Assembly (NCBI GenBank): GCA_009739215.1
Contig: VSJF01000002.1
Coordinates: 372,001-436,000 of the forward strand
Origin: Floccularia luteovirens
Lineage: Eukaryota > Basidiomycota > Agaricomycetes > Agaricales > Squamanitaceae
Direction of reading: 5' to 3'
Length of the DNA stretch: 64,000 nucleotides
The position numbers and the translations under genes are program-made. Below the pieces are notes generated by a model. It did no database searches, was not told where the DNA came from, and saw nothing but the letters and a program-made list of their open reading frames with translations. Below are positions 21,659-34,180 of this stretch, one piece after another. Position 1 is the first letter of the stretch. Each line of letters starts with the position of its first letter.

Positions 21659-24600
21659 ATGCTTTACTCAAGGGACTTCGTTTTACCTCCTTTAGACGGT
21701 TCGCTTACAATTCCAGAAACCATAGACTTCCACTGGAAACACAACTCAGAGCTCCCTGCCTTCGCTTACACTGAAGATGACTCCTCCGTTCCTACAGAAA
21801 TATCCTATCTAGAATTTGGACGCGCAGTCCATCGAGTCGCCCACGCCATCCGCCCAAATCGTGCTGGTCAAGATAATGAGGTGGTTGCGTTTATTGCACT
21901 TACAGACTCCCTACTTTACCAAGCTATCACTGTCGGTTTGATGACTGCTGGACTTGTGGTAAGCAAAATTCATTACGCTTCGTGATCTATTCAAACGTTG
22001 CTATAGGTCTTCCCCATCTCTCCTCGTAATACTCCTGCAGCAGTCGTGCACATGTTAAAGAAGACAGACTGCCATCGTCTTATCACAACCCAAGTAACCC
22101 TCAGAACACTTCTTGATGGGGTCAGAGCTGAACTTGCAGCGAACGAGCCTGAATTTGCACTTGAAGTTGAAGAGATCCCATCCTTGTCACAAATATTCCC
22201 AAAGCTTGGCAAGGAGACTGAACAGGATGCCTTCGAGCGCTATCCTGATCCTGAGTCGCGTCCACCACTCACAGAAATAACGGCTTATCTTCATTCATCC
22301 GGAAGTACAGGCTTCCCAAAACCCATCCCTCAGACTCATGAGATACTTGCTAATTGGGCCGCATTCCGTACGTTCATTGTCATGATGAAGAGTGGTCATG
22401 TGCTTATAACTTTGAATGCATACATAGCTTGTACTCTGCAATTCCGTGATCACGAGCCGCGTGTTCGGATCGCCGGAATGCACTTGCCTTCTTTCCATAC
22501 CCTCGGCGTATATACACAAATCCTTTATCCATTATATGGCTGCACCACTGTCGCTTTGTACCCTCCAACAGCAAAGGCAGAACACATGCTGCCTATCATG
22601 CCAACCCCAGACAATATTCTCGAACACACGAGGAAGACGCATTCCAATGCACTTATAAGTATCCCAGCACTTTTACAAATCTGGGCTCAGAACAAGGAGT
22701 CTGTAAACTTCCTCCGCACTTTGGAGTTTGTGGTTGGTATTTTAAATATGATATAATGACTCATTTATCTGAAATCGAGGGTTTAGGGTTACTCAGGAGG
22801 GGGAGTTGCTCCCAAGCTCGGAGATTTTATGGTATCGAATGGAGTGAAATTGAACCCTGGATATGGAGGTACTGAATTTGGGTCTCCAACATATGCCATC
22901 CCAAGGAAAGGCGATGAAGAAGAATGGTCATATATGGAGTTCAGTGATCGTGCTAATGTGCGCTGGGTTCCTCAAGGTGATGGTACCTACGAGTGCCAAT
23001 TCTTGGTGTGTTACTCCTACTAGTTAACTCGTAGTTCGCTGACTGAATTTCCAATAGTCGACCGAGACACACACCCTCCCCATTTCAAATTTGCCAGACG
23101 CGGAAGGTTATGCAACCTCAGACTTATGGGAAAGACATCCAACCAAGGACTATCTCTGGAGAATGTATGTTCAACTTTTTATATTCACTTGCCTACTAGC
23201 TCATTTCGATTCATCAGCGTTGGTCGTATCGATGACGTCATCATACATTCTTCGGGAGAGAAGACTGTCCCTGCGCCGATGGAAGACGTTGTAATGAGCA
23301 GCATACTGTATTTCCTGTTATATTTATGCTTCTTGATAGGTACTAAACAAACTTTTCAGTGTTCTCGGAACGACAATGTTTGGTCGCGAACACGATCAGC
23401 CCGGTATCCTCATTGAACCAAAACCACAATACGCCATTGATATCGACGACCCAAAACAACTGGCAGATTTCAGGACTCAGATCTGGTACGTTTGCGGATG
23501 TTTAATGGATAATCTCATGAATAACATAAAATTGGTTACGTAGGCCCACCATTGAGGAAGCCAACAAACGGGCACCTGCCTTCAGCAGAATCTTCAAAGA
23601 AATGATTCTTGTTACACGCAAGGATAAACCTCTTCCCAGAACTGGGAAAGGTACCGTCATGAGGAAAATGGCTTTGAAAACGTACGATGAAGAGATAGAA
23701 GCTCTGTATGGAAGTTCCACTCATCATAGATTATTAATTGCCTAACCACAAGAACCAACCAGCTATGCAACTGTTGAATCTACTGCCAAGGGAGAGGCTG
23801 TTGACCCACCAAGCACATGGAGCGAAGCTGACACTAAAGCTTGGTTATTGGAACAAGCTGTAGACATCAACTCTGGAAAGAACTTCGATACTTCATTAGA
23901 CTTGTTCGAACAAGGATTTGATAGGTGATTACACTGTTGGCTTTTCCAGATTTTGCATTAACATATCTCCTCAGTCTGAGTGCCACTATTCTTCGCCGTC
24001 GTATCACTGGCGCCCTGCTTTCGACTAAAGGTGCAAATGCCAAGAAGGCATCAACTGTAATCTCACAAACTACTGTCTACAACTACCCCACAATCGACGA
24101 GCTCTCTACCTACCTTGCCGCTCTTGTAACTGATCCAGAGAATCCATTGGCCGGTAAAAGTCGTGTGGAAATTGTCGAGGCCATGATCAGCAAGTACAGC
24201 GTTGGTCTAGATGGCAGTGTCCCGTCAGACACTTCCCTCCCAGATGGAGCTGTCGTCCTTGTGACGGGTAGCACCGGTAATCTTGGTGCACAGATGCTCG
24301 AATATCTTTTACAGGATGAGAATGTCAAACGAGTCTATGCTGTAAACCGCGCGTCTTCATCGCGCAGCATGCTCGACCGACACATCGAGAGATTTGAAGA
24401 CAAAGCCCTTGACGTTTCTCTGTTGAACTCTACTAAGTTAGTATTTATTGAAGGGGAGGCTGCCCAGGACAACCTTGGCTTGTCGCCAGCTGTCTATGAT
24501 GAAGTACGCCCTACAATCTTGTCCTGTTCGAACTATCACTGACAGTTATACAGCTCCGTAGCTCAGTGAATGTTATCATTCACACTGCCTGGAGACTTGA

Positions 24601-25618
24601 TTTCAACTTGTCGTTATCCTCCTTCGAGCCCAACGTGCGCGGAACACGTAACCTCATCGACTTTGCCCGTACTGGACCTTATGCATCCTCCCTCAAGTTC
24701 TTGTTCACTTCTTCAATCGCTTCCTCATTCTCTTGGGACCAATCCAAGGGTGCATACCCAGAAGAAGTTTTGACAGATGCTAGCTACGCAGTTGGTAATG
24801 GGTACGGTGAAGGTAAATATGTAGCTGAAAGAGTAAGCATCGCGATGGTTATGATCTATCCTTGTATCCACTAACACATTTGCTATAGATTCTTGCCAAC
24901 AGCGGTCTCCAGGCAACATCACTGAGAATTGGCCAAATAAGTGGTGGTCTCCCTAATGGAGCATGGGCAATAAGTGATTGGGTACCCCTCCTCGTCAAGT
25001 CAGGTCTAACACTTGGCTCGTTACCATCGATGACTGGAGTGAGTACCACCCTACCTTTTGTAAAAAGCCTTATTTAACACTGTTCAAGGTTACTTCTTGG
25101 TTGCCCATGGATGCCGTAGCAAAGACGATGCTTGATATTGCTTTCACTAAAGAAAGTGCTCCGGCCGCGTTGAATATTGTCCACCCACGACCGGTAGAGT
25201 GGAATTCATTGATGCAATCCATTAGCAACGCTTTAGCTCGTGAACGTGGCCTCGATTCTCCCCTTCCTTTGATTTCTTTCCAAGACTGGTTCGCACTCCT
25301 CGAGCGTAGTGCCAAGACTGTCTCTCAGGAGGAGCAAGCTAAAATTGTAAGTGCTATTCTAAGAACTTTTGAATATTCGCTTACCCCGCGTTCTGTTAGC
25401 CTGCAATCAAACTCTTTGACTTCTTCCGTGGCATGTCATGCGCGGACCTTGCTACTACACAGGCTCGGGATGTAGATGCAGAGAGTGGCGGGATTACGAA
25501 GTTCTCGACCACCAAAGCACAGTCTATCAGCACAACGATGGAGCATGTATCACCCATTGGAGCCAACGATGCTGCCCTCTGGGTAAAGTATTGGAACTCG
25601 GCTGGTTTGTTCGCATAA
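21659..25618 (+). CDS. Adenylate-forming reductase 1 (A-T-R, NRPS-like)
   Basis: Multi-exon gene with three domains. (1) The AMP-binding domain has the P-loop YLHSSGSTGFPKP, the A5-type PGYGGTEFGSPT and 'VGRIDDVIIHSSGEK'. (2) The carrier domain has GFDSLSAT, with the phosphopantetheine Ser formed across the intron after 23925. (3) The NAD(P)-binding reductase domain has VTGSTGNLG, the 'FLFTSSIAS' strand and the catalytic GYGEGKY (YxxxK). There is no condensation domain. Family members activate a carboxylic acid as AMP ester, hold it as thioester and release it as aldehyde; basidiomycete relatives act on aromatic, alpha-keto or amino acids. Every splice I checked keeps the frame (for example 'AAF|PCTLQF' over the intron after 22368). 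The C-terminus is ALWVKYWNSAGLFA. It is a paralogue of the gene at 34918-38821 and is followed by DAO oxidase 1. Confidence 0.93.
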
Positions 25619-26156
25619 GTTGGTTGGAAAATATTGGAGACAATCCGATATAATTATTTTCCTAAAGTATCTTGCATAACTGGACTGCGGTTTCACATCA
25701 TAATCATCTTCCTTTAGCATTAGTATAGTAAATTCAAATGTAATGTAGAGCCATCACTTAGAAATTGCATGTTTGTTATCTCCACAGTGAAGCCTTGAGA
25801 TGAAAGAAGCCGACATTGATTTTACTTCATCAGTAATCCAATATATCAGAGTAAGAGTATAATAGGTCGAGAACTTTTTAACACAGACTCGATGGACGGA
25901 CTCTATTAATAGCCAGAGTATATTCTCTCAGAGCGCTGAGTGCTAAGTGAGTTGTTATCCACTCTGAATTTCAAATTACATATGTTGCTGTACAGTACTA
26001 TCTACTTCAAGATGACAATACCAAATGGGTACATGCTTGCGTTGTTTCAAAAAACTGAGTTCTTGATGTATCATCAAAAGAACTGCGAGGTTCTTATTGA
26101 GGCTTCGGATACATATGAGGATTAATTTAGTTTCAATTTGCTAGTATCATCGTCCT
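25619..26156. other. Intergenic; nothing recognised
   Basis: 3' flank of reductase 1 and AT-rich spacer before the first repeat R fragment. No supported frame or RNA. Confidence 0.45.
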
Positions 26157-26159
26157 TTG

Positions 26160-26710
26160 AACCTAATGCGCATGCTTCTGAACCGTGCTCTTGTTGTTCT
26201 TGCAGGCTCTGGGCGACGTGGATCTCGTTCAAGCTTTTGTTCATCTCAGACCCTGCCTATTGGCTATCACAGCAGCCCTAATAAAGTTTGCCGAGTCAAT
26301 AGGGAGGATAAGGACCCTTCGTGCTTCAGTAACTCGCTGACGGTTTGTTATCTTTTACGAGCCTTCAAGGGTGCTCAGGTATGAAAATAAGTGGATCTCG
26401 AGTTTTTCCTAGACAATCTTTACTCACCCATGCTATACAGATATGCAACATCATGCACTAATGTAATGTCTATTCGATTGCAATTCCCCTTATGATTAAT
26501 GTTCTGTCTTCCTAAATCAGAATTATAAGAAATTGTTATGGAGAGAGATGTGAAGTGCAAGTGACAAGAGTTGATATATTCAAGGCTGTGGAGACCTGAT
26601 TGCACATTGTGGTACACGGAGTCAATCAGGATCATCTAGTATACGGTTCAAGAGCAGCTATATCAACGCGTTTGTCAAAGACTTGGGAACCAAATATGAT
26701 GCCGTTGACT
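26160..26710 (+). repeat. Repeat R, 3' part only (copy R0)
   Basis: GGGAGGATAAGGACCCTTCG near 26300, the following TGAAAATAAGTGGATCTCGAG, the TTTACTCACCCATGCTATA near 26420 and the GTTTGTCAAAGACTTGGGAACCAAATA near 26670 match the 3' third of repeat R at 33330-33545 and 48500-48860. The R body itself is missing. It ends about 600 bp before DAO 1. Confidence 0.65.
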
Positions 26711-26949
26711 CATTCCAGTACTAACTTCTTAGAATAGTCTTCACTTGACCAATTGTTGTTGGGGTTCCTTCAACGAACTTCAAATTATTCAGCTCTGGAC
26801 CACCTGGGTTTATGCATTTCTTTATCTAGAAGTCCTTATACTTCTGTAGGCCTTCTCACGTTGCGGTAAACCCACCTCAATGTCCTTGCGCGTATGTCAC
26901 AGCAGTTCAAGCTTTTACCTCGTAATTGTGGGGCTGGCACCAAATACTG

Positions 26950-26954
26950 ATTGG
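26950..26954 (-). promoter_or_regulatory. CCAAT box of DAO 1 (conserved in all four DAO promoters)
   Basis: ATTGG inside the conserved block ACTGATTGGCCGAAG, about 354 bp before the ATG. The same block is found before the other three copies at 342, 348 and 316 bp. Confidence 0.5.
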
Positions 26955-27201
26955 CCGAAGATGGTCCGAAAATTTTTAGTACTAACCGAGGAGTCTTTTC
27001 GTTTCTTGACCACCATTTCAAGCCACCATCTGGAGGGAACGTTGCGAAAATTCTGCGTTGAAGCTGGCATCCAACAATGAAACTGATGAATTTACACTTC
27101 GGAATCCGACCCATTCCAGACTCAATGATCGTTCCCAACATCCCTTCATAGTCTACTTCTTACCTCCCAGAACATGGTTTCTTTGGTTGTTCTCTGAATC
27201 A

Positions 27202-27208
27202 TATATAA
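27202..27208 (+). promoter_or_regulatory. TATA box of DAO 1
   Basis: TATATAA in the conserved GAATCATATATAAAGG context, about 100 bp before the ATG at 27308. It is present at the same place in all four DAO genes. Confidence 0.55.
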
Positions 27209-27307
27209 AGGCCAAATTTTACTTCAACCAACATCACAAGCACCGGCACCTAGAAAACTTCAGCAATCTCCTCTGTTTACACCTTAATTCCCTATTAATC
27301 ACTTGAT

Positions 27308-28779
27308 ATGCCTTCCGTTAACACCAACTTCCATCTTGCCCCCGTAGGCAAAGAGCTTATTCTATTCGATGGTCCCAACCCATCAAAACCTTCTCCCAAA
27401 TTCAAAAATGTTCTCGTCATCGGAGGTGGCGTGACAGGATTGACTGTAATTATCAACTTCAATATGACTTTTTGGTACATTACTGACAAACTATTAGACT
27501 GCTTGGAGTTTGCTCGACGCTGGGTACGGAGTCACGGTAGTATCCGAAAAATGGGCAGCATTGCCTGAACGCATCACCTCCCAAATTGCTGGTGCCCTGT
27601 AAGCATTTGGTTTGTACTTCCTTCCCACATTCTCACAACAGATTCTTCAGCTGGGAATGGCCACCCGCAGTTTGTGGCAAACATCAAAACTACATCTCGC
27701 TTGAGAAATCAAAGGAATGGTGCATGACATCGTACCGCAACTTTGAGACAATGATGCACATCCTCCCTGTCGAAGATCATGGCATTAGAATGCGCACTGC
27801 TAATTTCTTCTTCTCGCAACCCCTCGAGAACATGCCTGGACAGATGAAGAAAATGATTGAGATTCAATCTACTCCTGAGGCTAGTATCACTTGCTTCTAT
27901 CTATCCATGAAACGTGCTTATGATCATTATGTTTTTGCAGATTCAAGGATTCAATCGCGACCGCAGTTTGATCACAAAGCACAAAGTTAACCAGGAAGCT
28001 GGTGTTGTCGACTCATACAAACACGATGCTCCTGTCATCGATACTGATCGTTACATGTTCTGGTTGCGTCACATTGTCACTACGAAGGGTGGAAAGTTCG
28101 TGTCGGAAAAGATCACTGGTGATCTCGTCAACCAGGAGAAGCACCTCCTTGCCAGGTACAAAGTGGATGCCATTGTCAACGCGTCTGGGCTCGGTGCTGC
28201 CGACCTTGCATCTGACCCTACTGTATACCCACTCCGAGGAGCATTGATTCGAGTGATCAATGATGGGAAGAAATTCCCAAAGGTGACTGAGGCACTCTGT
28301 GTGTCGCACGATGATACGCAAGGGAAGGACATAGAGGATATTGTGTTCATTGTTCCTCGCAATGACGAAACCCTGATCTTGGGAGGTAGGCAAAGCTTCA
28401 AACTTTCAAGTTGTATCAATTTGTTGACATACTGTTACGGATTGTAGGTATTGCGCAAACAGCTAACACCCTGGACTTGAACCTGGACAGTCCAGAAATC
28501 CTCCGCATGCGCAAACGTTGCAATGACTTTGTTCCTGGACTTGAGAACGCCGAATTCGATCCATACCCATTTGTTCAAGGTCTTCGTCCATGCACCCTTG
28601 ACAATGTCCGAGTTGAGCGTGATCTCAGACAGAAAGGTAGCAGGGTTGTACACTCTTACGGACAAGGTGGATCTGGATTCACTTTGTCATTTGGATGTGC
28701 TGGAGACATCCTTGAAATCATCAAGGAGATGGAATCTGAGGTTCCTGCAACAACTGAATTTGTCAAGGCCCACTTGTAA
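27308..28779 (+). CDS. FAD-dependent oxidase, D-amino-acid-oxidase (DAO) family, copy 1
   Basis: Five exons: 27308-27445, 27498-27598, 27651-27879, 27941-28385 and 28448-28779, giving 414 residues with no break. The N-terminal Rossmann motif is VLVIGGGVTGLT (residues 35-46), followed by TAWSLLDAGYGVTVV. The C-terminal DAO signature VVHSYGQGGSGFTLSFGCA fits the family pattern except for Ser at the N/H/A position. GLRPCTLDNVRVE carries the Arg that in D-amino-acid oxidases binds the substrate carboxylate. The strand reading VFIVPR has Phe where the oxidases I know have Tyr. The C-terminal AHL fits a peroxisomal PTS1. The likely reaction is FAD-dependent oxidation of an amine or amino acid with release of peroxide; the substrate is unknown. 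Intron 4 (27880-27940) begins with GC, not GT. It follows reductase 1 on the same strand. Confidence 0.9.
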
Positions 28780-30316
28780 CATATTTATTATTTATTGAGA
28801 GATATGATGTATGTACTGTACCATAACCGTAATTTTTGTGGCTTTCTTTCCATTTTTCAGTTAAAGGCAAACACATCCAACAGGATATTCCATTTCAGCT
28901 CTTTCTGACTCACACTTCCCAGCAGATGAAGTGGATGACCATTGTGATTGACATAGATATACACAATAAGTAGTAAGGGTGTTACCAAAAAAGTCAAGTC
29001 AAAAACATGTCATGATTCTTTACAAAGTGGCTGGCTATCGATTATTCTTTCTCTCTGTCTCCTGGCCACGACTCATTCGTTTATCTCCTTCATGCCTGGA
29101 GGCCTGATTAATAATTACACACTCTCCCGTGCCATTGAAGTCTTCTGCTACATTTTGGCATTTAAAGCTCCGTAGCATGATGGGCACAAGCTGTATGTTC
29201 ATGACGAGGAATTACACACGAACCTTCATTTATAGTAAAGGAATCTCTGTGATGGATAATGGAAAATGGAAGATCTATGTGCCCCTGTGTTGGGAACCAA
29301 GTGCATAAATTCCCAGATCGGGTCCATATTGTTTGTTAAGAGCATACTTATCAGTTTAAAGAACATAAATGCAGCAAGAGATAAATATACCAACTAAGCC
29401 ACCGTAAAGGGGATAGACCCTGCATTAGTCTACCAGTTGCACTAATAGCGGGCTCCGGATATGTAGATGCCAGTTCTGGATAGTCGCTTTAGTGTAATTC
29501 CAAGAAGCGCGCAGGAACAATATCCTCCCGTTGGTTTCTGGCAGCAGGTCCGTTCCATTTAAGTATCTTTTCTCAGCTGTCCTTGTCTTTCGTACAGCAC
29601 AGCTTCGAAATTTGTATTGACGGATCTGAAGAAATGCTCTTGATGTGAGAGTAAGATATGCGCGCATGTTCTGTGGTTTTTTTTTTCACAAGCATTGACA
29701 ATCGTAATATCTGTGGTCTTGTTTTGCGCGATATAGCCATGTTACGCGATTTTCACCAACAGACAACATGGTCTACCAAACTAGAGTCAAATAACACTGT
29801 CAGTACCCAGAGCAGCTGTACACTTGGAAGTACATGTCATTGTTGTTGTTATGAAAGAAATATCAACAAATGATGTTTGTCTTAGACTTCGGAACTAAAT
29901 ACGATGCCTATTACGGACTTTCAGATCTGGCATATCATCTTGTTTTCTTCTACTTTTAACAAGTCTTTTTTTGGCCGTATTCTCTTCTTAGTGACACCAA
30001 TATGATCTTCCGTTCTAACAAAGAAAGCTATTCGCCCAAGGGAAAGGCTTTGGGTTGTAAGATTGTTACTTATGACAGACGGAACTGTGGTTGTTTACTT
30101 GTCTTGCTTTTTGGACAACCGTTGTAAGATTCCTTCAATGAACTTCAAATTATTCAGTTCTGGACCACTTGGGTCCATTGCATCTCTTTGTCTAGAACTC
30201 CTTCCACTCTCGCAGGCCTTCTCACGGCTGTGGTAAGCCCACTTTGATGTCCTTGCGCACATGCCACAACAGTCCAAGCTCTCGCCCCGTAATTGTGGGG
30301 CTGGCACCAAATACTG

Positions 30317-30321
30317 ATTGG
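30317..30321 (-). promoter_or_regulatory. CCAAT box of DAO 2
   Basis: ATTGG in the same ACTGATTGGCCGAAG block as before DAO 1, 342 bp before the ATG. Confidence 0.5.
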
Positions 30322-30558
30322 CCGAAGCTGGACCGAAATTTTAGGAACCTTTTTGTCTCTCGATCACCATTTCATTTCAAGACGACATCTAGAAGGAACG
30401 TAGCAAGAATTCTGCTGTGTTACTAATATCCAACAACGAAACTGACGAGTTCACACTTCGAAATCCGACACGTCCCAGAGATGTTTGCTTCCAACACCCT
30501 CACAGAGTCTACTTACCCCTCAGAGCACCACCCGTTTCTGTAGTGGTTTTCTGAATCA

Positions 30559-30565
30559 TATATAA
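30559..30565 (+). promoter_or_regulatory. TATA box of DAO 2
   Basis: TATATAA about 100 bp before the ATG, in the conserved GAATCATATATAAAGG context. Confidence 0.55.
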
Positions 30566-30662
30566 AGGTTGATTTTACTTCAACCGACATCACAGCACCA
30601 ACACCTAGAAAACCTCATCAGTCTCCTCAGATTACACATTAATTTCCTTTTAATCACTAGAC

Positions 30663-32129
30663 ATGCCTTCCGTTAACACCAACTTCCATCTTGCCCCCAT
30701 TGGCAAAGAGCTTATTCTATTCAATGGTCCCAACCCATCAAAACCTTCTCCCAAATTCAAAAATGTTCTCGTCATCGGAGGTGGCGTGACAGGATTGACA
30801 GTAAATACCAACCATAACATACATAATTCTGTATATGACTGATAGTTTTCTAGACCGCCTGGAGCTTGCTCGACGCTGGGTATGGAGTGACAGTAGTATC
30901 CGAGAAATGGGCAGCATTGCCTGAACGCATCACCTCCCAAATTGCTGGTGCCCTGTAAGCATTCCATTTGTACAATCTACGCGCAAATTCACAACGGATT
31001 GTTTAGCTGGGAATGGCCACCCGCAGTTTGTGGCAAACATCAAAACTACATCTCGCTTGAGAAATCAAAGGAATGGTGCATGACATCGTACCGCAACTTC
31101 GAAACAATGATGCACATCCTCCCTGTCGAAGATCATGGCATTAGAATGCGCACTGCTAATTTCTTCTTCTCGCAACCACTCGAGAATATGCCTGGACAGA
31201 TGAAGAAAATGATTGAGATCCAATCTACCCCTGAGGTGAGTTCTACCCATATCTGTACATAAGTAATATGATCTTACGAGAATTATCTCACAGATCCAAG
31301 GGTTCAACCGCGATCGCAGTTTAATCACAAAGCACAAAGTCAACCAAGAAGCTGGTGTTGTCGACTCATACAAACACGATGCTCCTGTCATCGATACTGA
31401 TCGTTACATGTTCTGGTTGCGTCACATTGTCACTACGAAGGGTGGAAAGTTCGTGTCGGAAAAGATCACTGGTGATCTCGTCAACCAGGAGAAGCACCTC
31501 CTTGCCAGGTACAAAGTGGATGCCATTGTCAACGCGTCTGGGCTCGGTGCTGCCGACCTTGCATCTGACCCTACTGTATACCCACTCCGAGGAGCATTGA
31601 TCCGAGTGATCAATGATGGAAAGAAATTCCCAAAGGTGACTGAGGCACTCTGTGTGTCGCACGATGATACACAAGGAAAGGATATTGAGGACATTGTGTT
31701 CATTGTTCCTCGCAATGACGAAACCCTGATCTTGGGAGGCAAGCGAGCTCTGAACTCTCGGATGGATTAACGTACTGATACTTGTTATAAATTGTAGGTA
31801 TCGCCCAGACAGCTAACACCCTGGACTTGAACCTCGACAGCCCAGAAATTCTCCGCATGCGCAAACGTTGCAATGACTTCGTTCCTGGATTGGAGAACGC
31901 TGAGTTCGACCCATACCCATTTGTTCAGGGTCTCCGCCCATGCACTCTTGACAATGTGCGTGTCGAGCGTGATCTCCGTCAGAAGGGCAGTCGTGTTGTT
32001 CACTCCTACGGACAAGGTGGATCTGGATTCACTCTGTCATTTGGATGTGCAGGAGACATCCTTGAAATCATCAAGGAGATGGAATCTGAAGTTCCTGCAA
32101 CAACGGAATACGTTAAGGCACACCTGTAG
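30663..32129 (+). CDS. FAD-dependent oxidase, DAO family, copy 2
   Basis: Exons 30663-30800, 30854-30954, 31007-31235, 31294-31738 and 31798-32129, with lengths identical to copy 1. The protein is almost the same as copy 1: same Rossmann motif, same DAO signature, C-terminus EYVKAHL. Most base differences are silent (for example GGATTGGAGAACGCTGAGTTC against GGACTTGAGAACGCCGAATTC), so the protein is under selection. Intron 4 has a normal GT donor, but intron 5 (31739-31797) begins GCAAGC, a GC-AG intron. Exon 4 shares 'LRHIVTTKGGKF' with copy 1, while its distal promoter is closest to copy 4. Same predicted peroxisomal flavin oxidase role. It is followed by a full copy of repeat R. Confidence 0.9.
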
Positions 32130-32389
32130 GATATTTATTATCGATTGATAGAGATGCGAGTAGCATACACAATGATCATAATTTCCGGCTTTCTTTTGTG
32201 CCATAGTCACACTCTCGTAATACGTCATATCGCTCGTGCCTACGAATCACTGAATCTAGTAAAGAGTCGTTTGCCTCGAATTACAAAGAGTAGTGATTTG
32301 CACATTTGAAATCCAATTGTTAAGACCATCAGAGGGACAGTTTATTGCCTACCATAATTTATTGACGGTAGACCTGGTCTTTTTAGTGC

Positions 32390-33545
32390 TTTGGGATTAT
32401 CATGATCATTTGGGAATCTTGATAAGGGTCTCCCACCGTAGTGAGAAGCCAAAAATGAGGAAAAGCGTTTGTGTCTTTGCCCGCCACCCACTTTCTGACA
32501 GTGGCTGACTATGACAGTATGGCTGATCACAACATACACAAAAGTAGTAAGAGTGTTTCCAAAAAAGTCAAGTAAGGTAAGACATAGTCCAAAATAACGA
32601 GCGAATGAGATAACGGCGAGCATTTGTTTGACATTTCGATCCGTCAAAACATACCGTTTCTAGTCTGATTGTTGATGCGATCCAAAGTGGCTGACTGCCT
32701 TGGGAAACATATAAAATGGTTCATTTCCTTCTTCACTTCTCTACTTGCTTCTCTTTCTTCCCTTCATCTGCTTCGTTCAAAAGTGGCTTGCAAGATTCCC
32801 TGGTTCTCTGGCTCTGGTCTTAGCAACAACACGCCCTCATACTCTGGTCAACGTTACTCTCAAGTCTGGGCCCGGGGGTAGCTAGTCCTTCAGTAGATAG
32901 AAACGTGGGTGGTGGCTTGGGTGGGACGTGGCATCTTGCTCGCCTGGCTGAGTGGGGCGCCCTGCTTGGAGGAAAGCATGGAGTCAACGCGGGGTGTTGG
33001 ACGGAATGGCGGCTCTTCCGTGACCAATGGCAGGGGCTCGAATGGGTTTGTGATCGAGGGGATCACCTCGGCGACTGCCTCCGTCCGGAGGGTGGAAGGC
33101 TTGGTGGAATCTCCATAGGCCGCGTACTGGAATTTCCTTTTCTTTTTTCCTTTGCACTCGCGGAGGTCAACTGGGCTTAGTGCGGTGGCAGGGTAGGGCG
33201 TGCGAGTAGCTCATATTATGGGGGCTTGGAATGGTTCCGCTGTCATAGACAAGGGGTAGGGCACGACTGCCGTGTAGACGTGGATTCTGCCTTGCGTACT
33301 AGCTATCTCAGCACCCTACGTTAAGGGTTGTTGAGGTCAGCAGGGAGGATATAGACCGTTCGTGCTTCAGTAACTTGCATATAGTTTCTTGTATGCCCTA
33401 TGTGCCAGATGTGAAAGTAAGCGGTTTTCGGGTTATTTCTGGACAACATCGACTCACGCATTGAAATGACAGTTATTAGCTTCGTTGAAATGTCAGCGAG
33501 TTTGTCAAAGACGTCAGAACCAAATACGATTCCTATTCCGGACAT
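32390..33545 (+). repeat. Repeat R, full copy (R1)
   Basis: A unit of about 1.15 kb that also occurs at about 42290-43520 (-), 46255-46930 (-, partial) and 47560-48870 (+). Landmarks are TTTGGGATTATCATGATC at the 5' end, ATAACGAGCGAATGAGAT, a TATA-like ACATATAAAATGG followed by a pyrimidine-rich stretch, a GC-rich middle (GTGGCATCTTGCTCGCCTGG), GGGTAGGGCACGACTGCCG, a small imperfect hairpin near 33315, and the distal DAO promoter segment. The frames inside (for example 32905-33180) are not conserved intact among copies, so it looks like a non-coding or non-autonomous element. Confidence 0.7.
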
Positions 33546-33651
33546 CTAGACTTCTGATCAAATTTTATTTCAACGACATCACAGCAGCGACGCCGCGAAA
33601 ACTTCATCGATCTCCTCTAATTATACCTTAATCTCATTTTAATCACTGAAT

Positions 33652-34180
33652 ATGCCTTCCGTTACCATCAACTTCCATTTTGCTCTCGTTGACAAAGAGC
33701 TCATCCTATTCGATGGCTTCTCCCAAATTCAAAAATGTTCTTGTCATGGGAGACGGCGTGGCAGGATGAGTGGTAAAATCTCAACCACAGTAGATGTGAC
33801 CCTGTACAATACTGATGGCTTACTAGACTGCTTGGAGCTTGTTTACGCCGGGTATGGGTTGACGGTGGTATAAATGGGTGGCATTGTCTGAGCGCATTAC
33901 TTCCCCTTTGAGGATCACGACACACATCTAATTTGTTCTTCCGGGAACTCCTCGAGAACTTGCCTAGACAGATGAAGAAAATAATGAAGATCCAGTCCAC
34001 ACATGAGGCTAGCATTACCTGTTCCTATCCATTCACAATGATCATTTCTTTTTGCAGATTCGAGAATTCTACTATGACGCAGTTTGAACACAAATTCAAC
34101 CAAGACACGCTCCTGCCGTCGACACATAGTAACACGTTCTGGTTGTGCGATATTGACATTCAACAGCAAAAATGGGATTA
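33652..34180 (+). pseudogene. Decayed DAO-family oxidase (fifth copy)
   Basis: It begins like the intact copies (MPSVT.NFHFALVDKELILFDG) but loses the 'NPSKPSP' part and has a stop inside the FAD motif region. It lacks the exon 3 part from WEWPPAV to about HILPVED. It keeps 'MKKI.KIQST' and the exon 4 border (with a GCTAGC donor as in copies 1 and 3), then decays after 'FEHKFNQD' with stop at about 34180. The 5' flank (AATTATACCTTAATCTCATTTTAATCACT) is also shared. The last two exons are gone. Confidence 0.85.

Larger units (their letters stand above)
28780..30662. other. Spacer between DAO 1 and DAO 2 with a remnant of repeat R
   Basis: About 28960-29060 (AGTAGTAAGGGTGTTACCAA and an ACAAAGTGGCTGGCT stretch) is a decayed piece of the repeat R body. 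About 29830-30140 is distal DAO promoter DNA, closely similar to the minus strand at about 45780-46050 upstream of DAO 4. No gene is seen. Confidence 0.5.

Noticed and set aside
22368..22430. Apparent disruption of the reductase adenylation domain by an odd insertion
   Set aside because: It is an intron (GTACGT...CATAG). Removing it gives AAFPCTLQF, and reductase 2 has an intron at the same place.
27446..27500. DAO FAD motif broken by extra residues after GGGVTGLT
   Set aside because: A normal intron (27446-27497) follows; the spliced reading TAWSLLDAGYGVTVV is intact in all four copies.
32905..33180. 91-codon frame in repeat R1 as a possible element-encoded protein
   Set aside because: The frame is interrupted or shifted in the R2, R3 and R4 copies, and its composition simply follows the GC-rich stretch.
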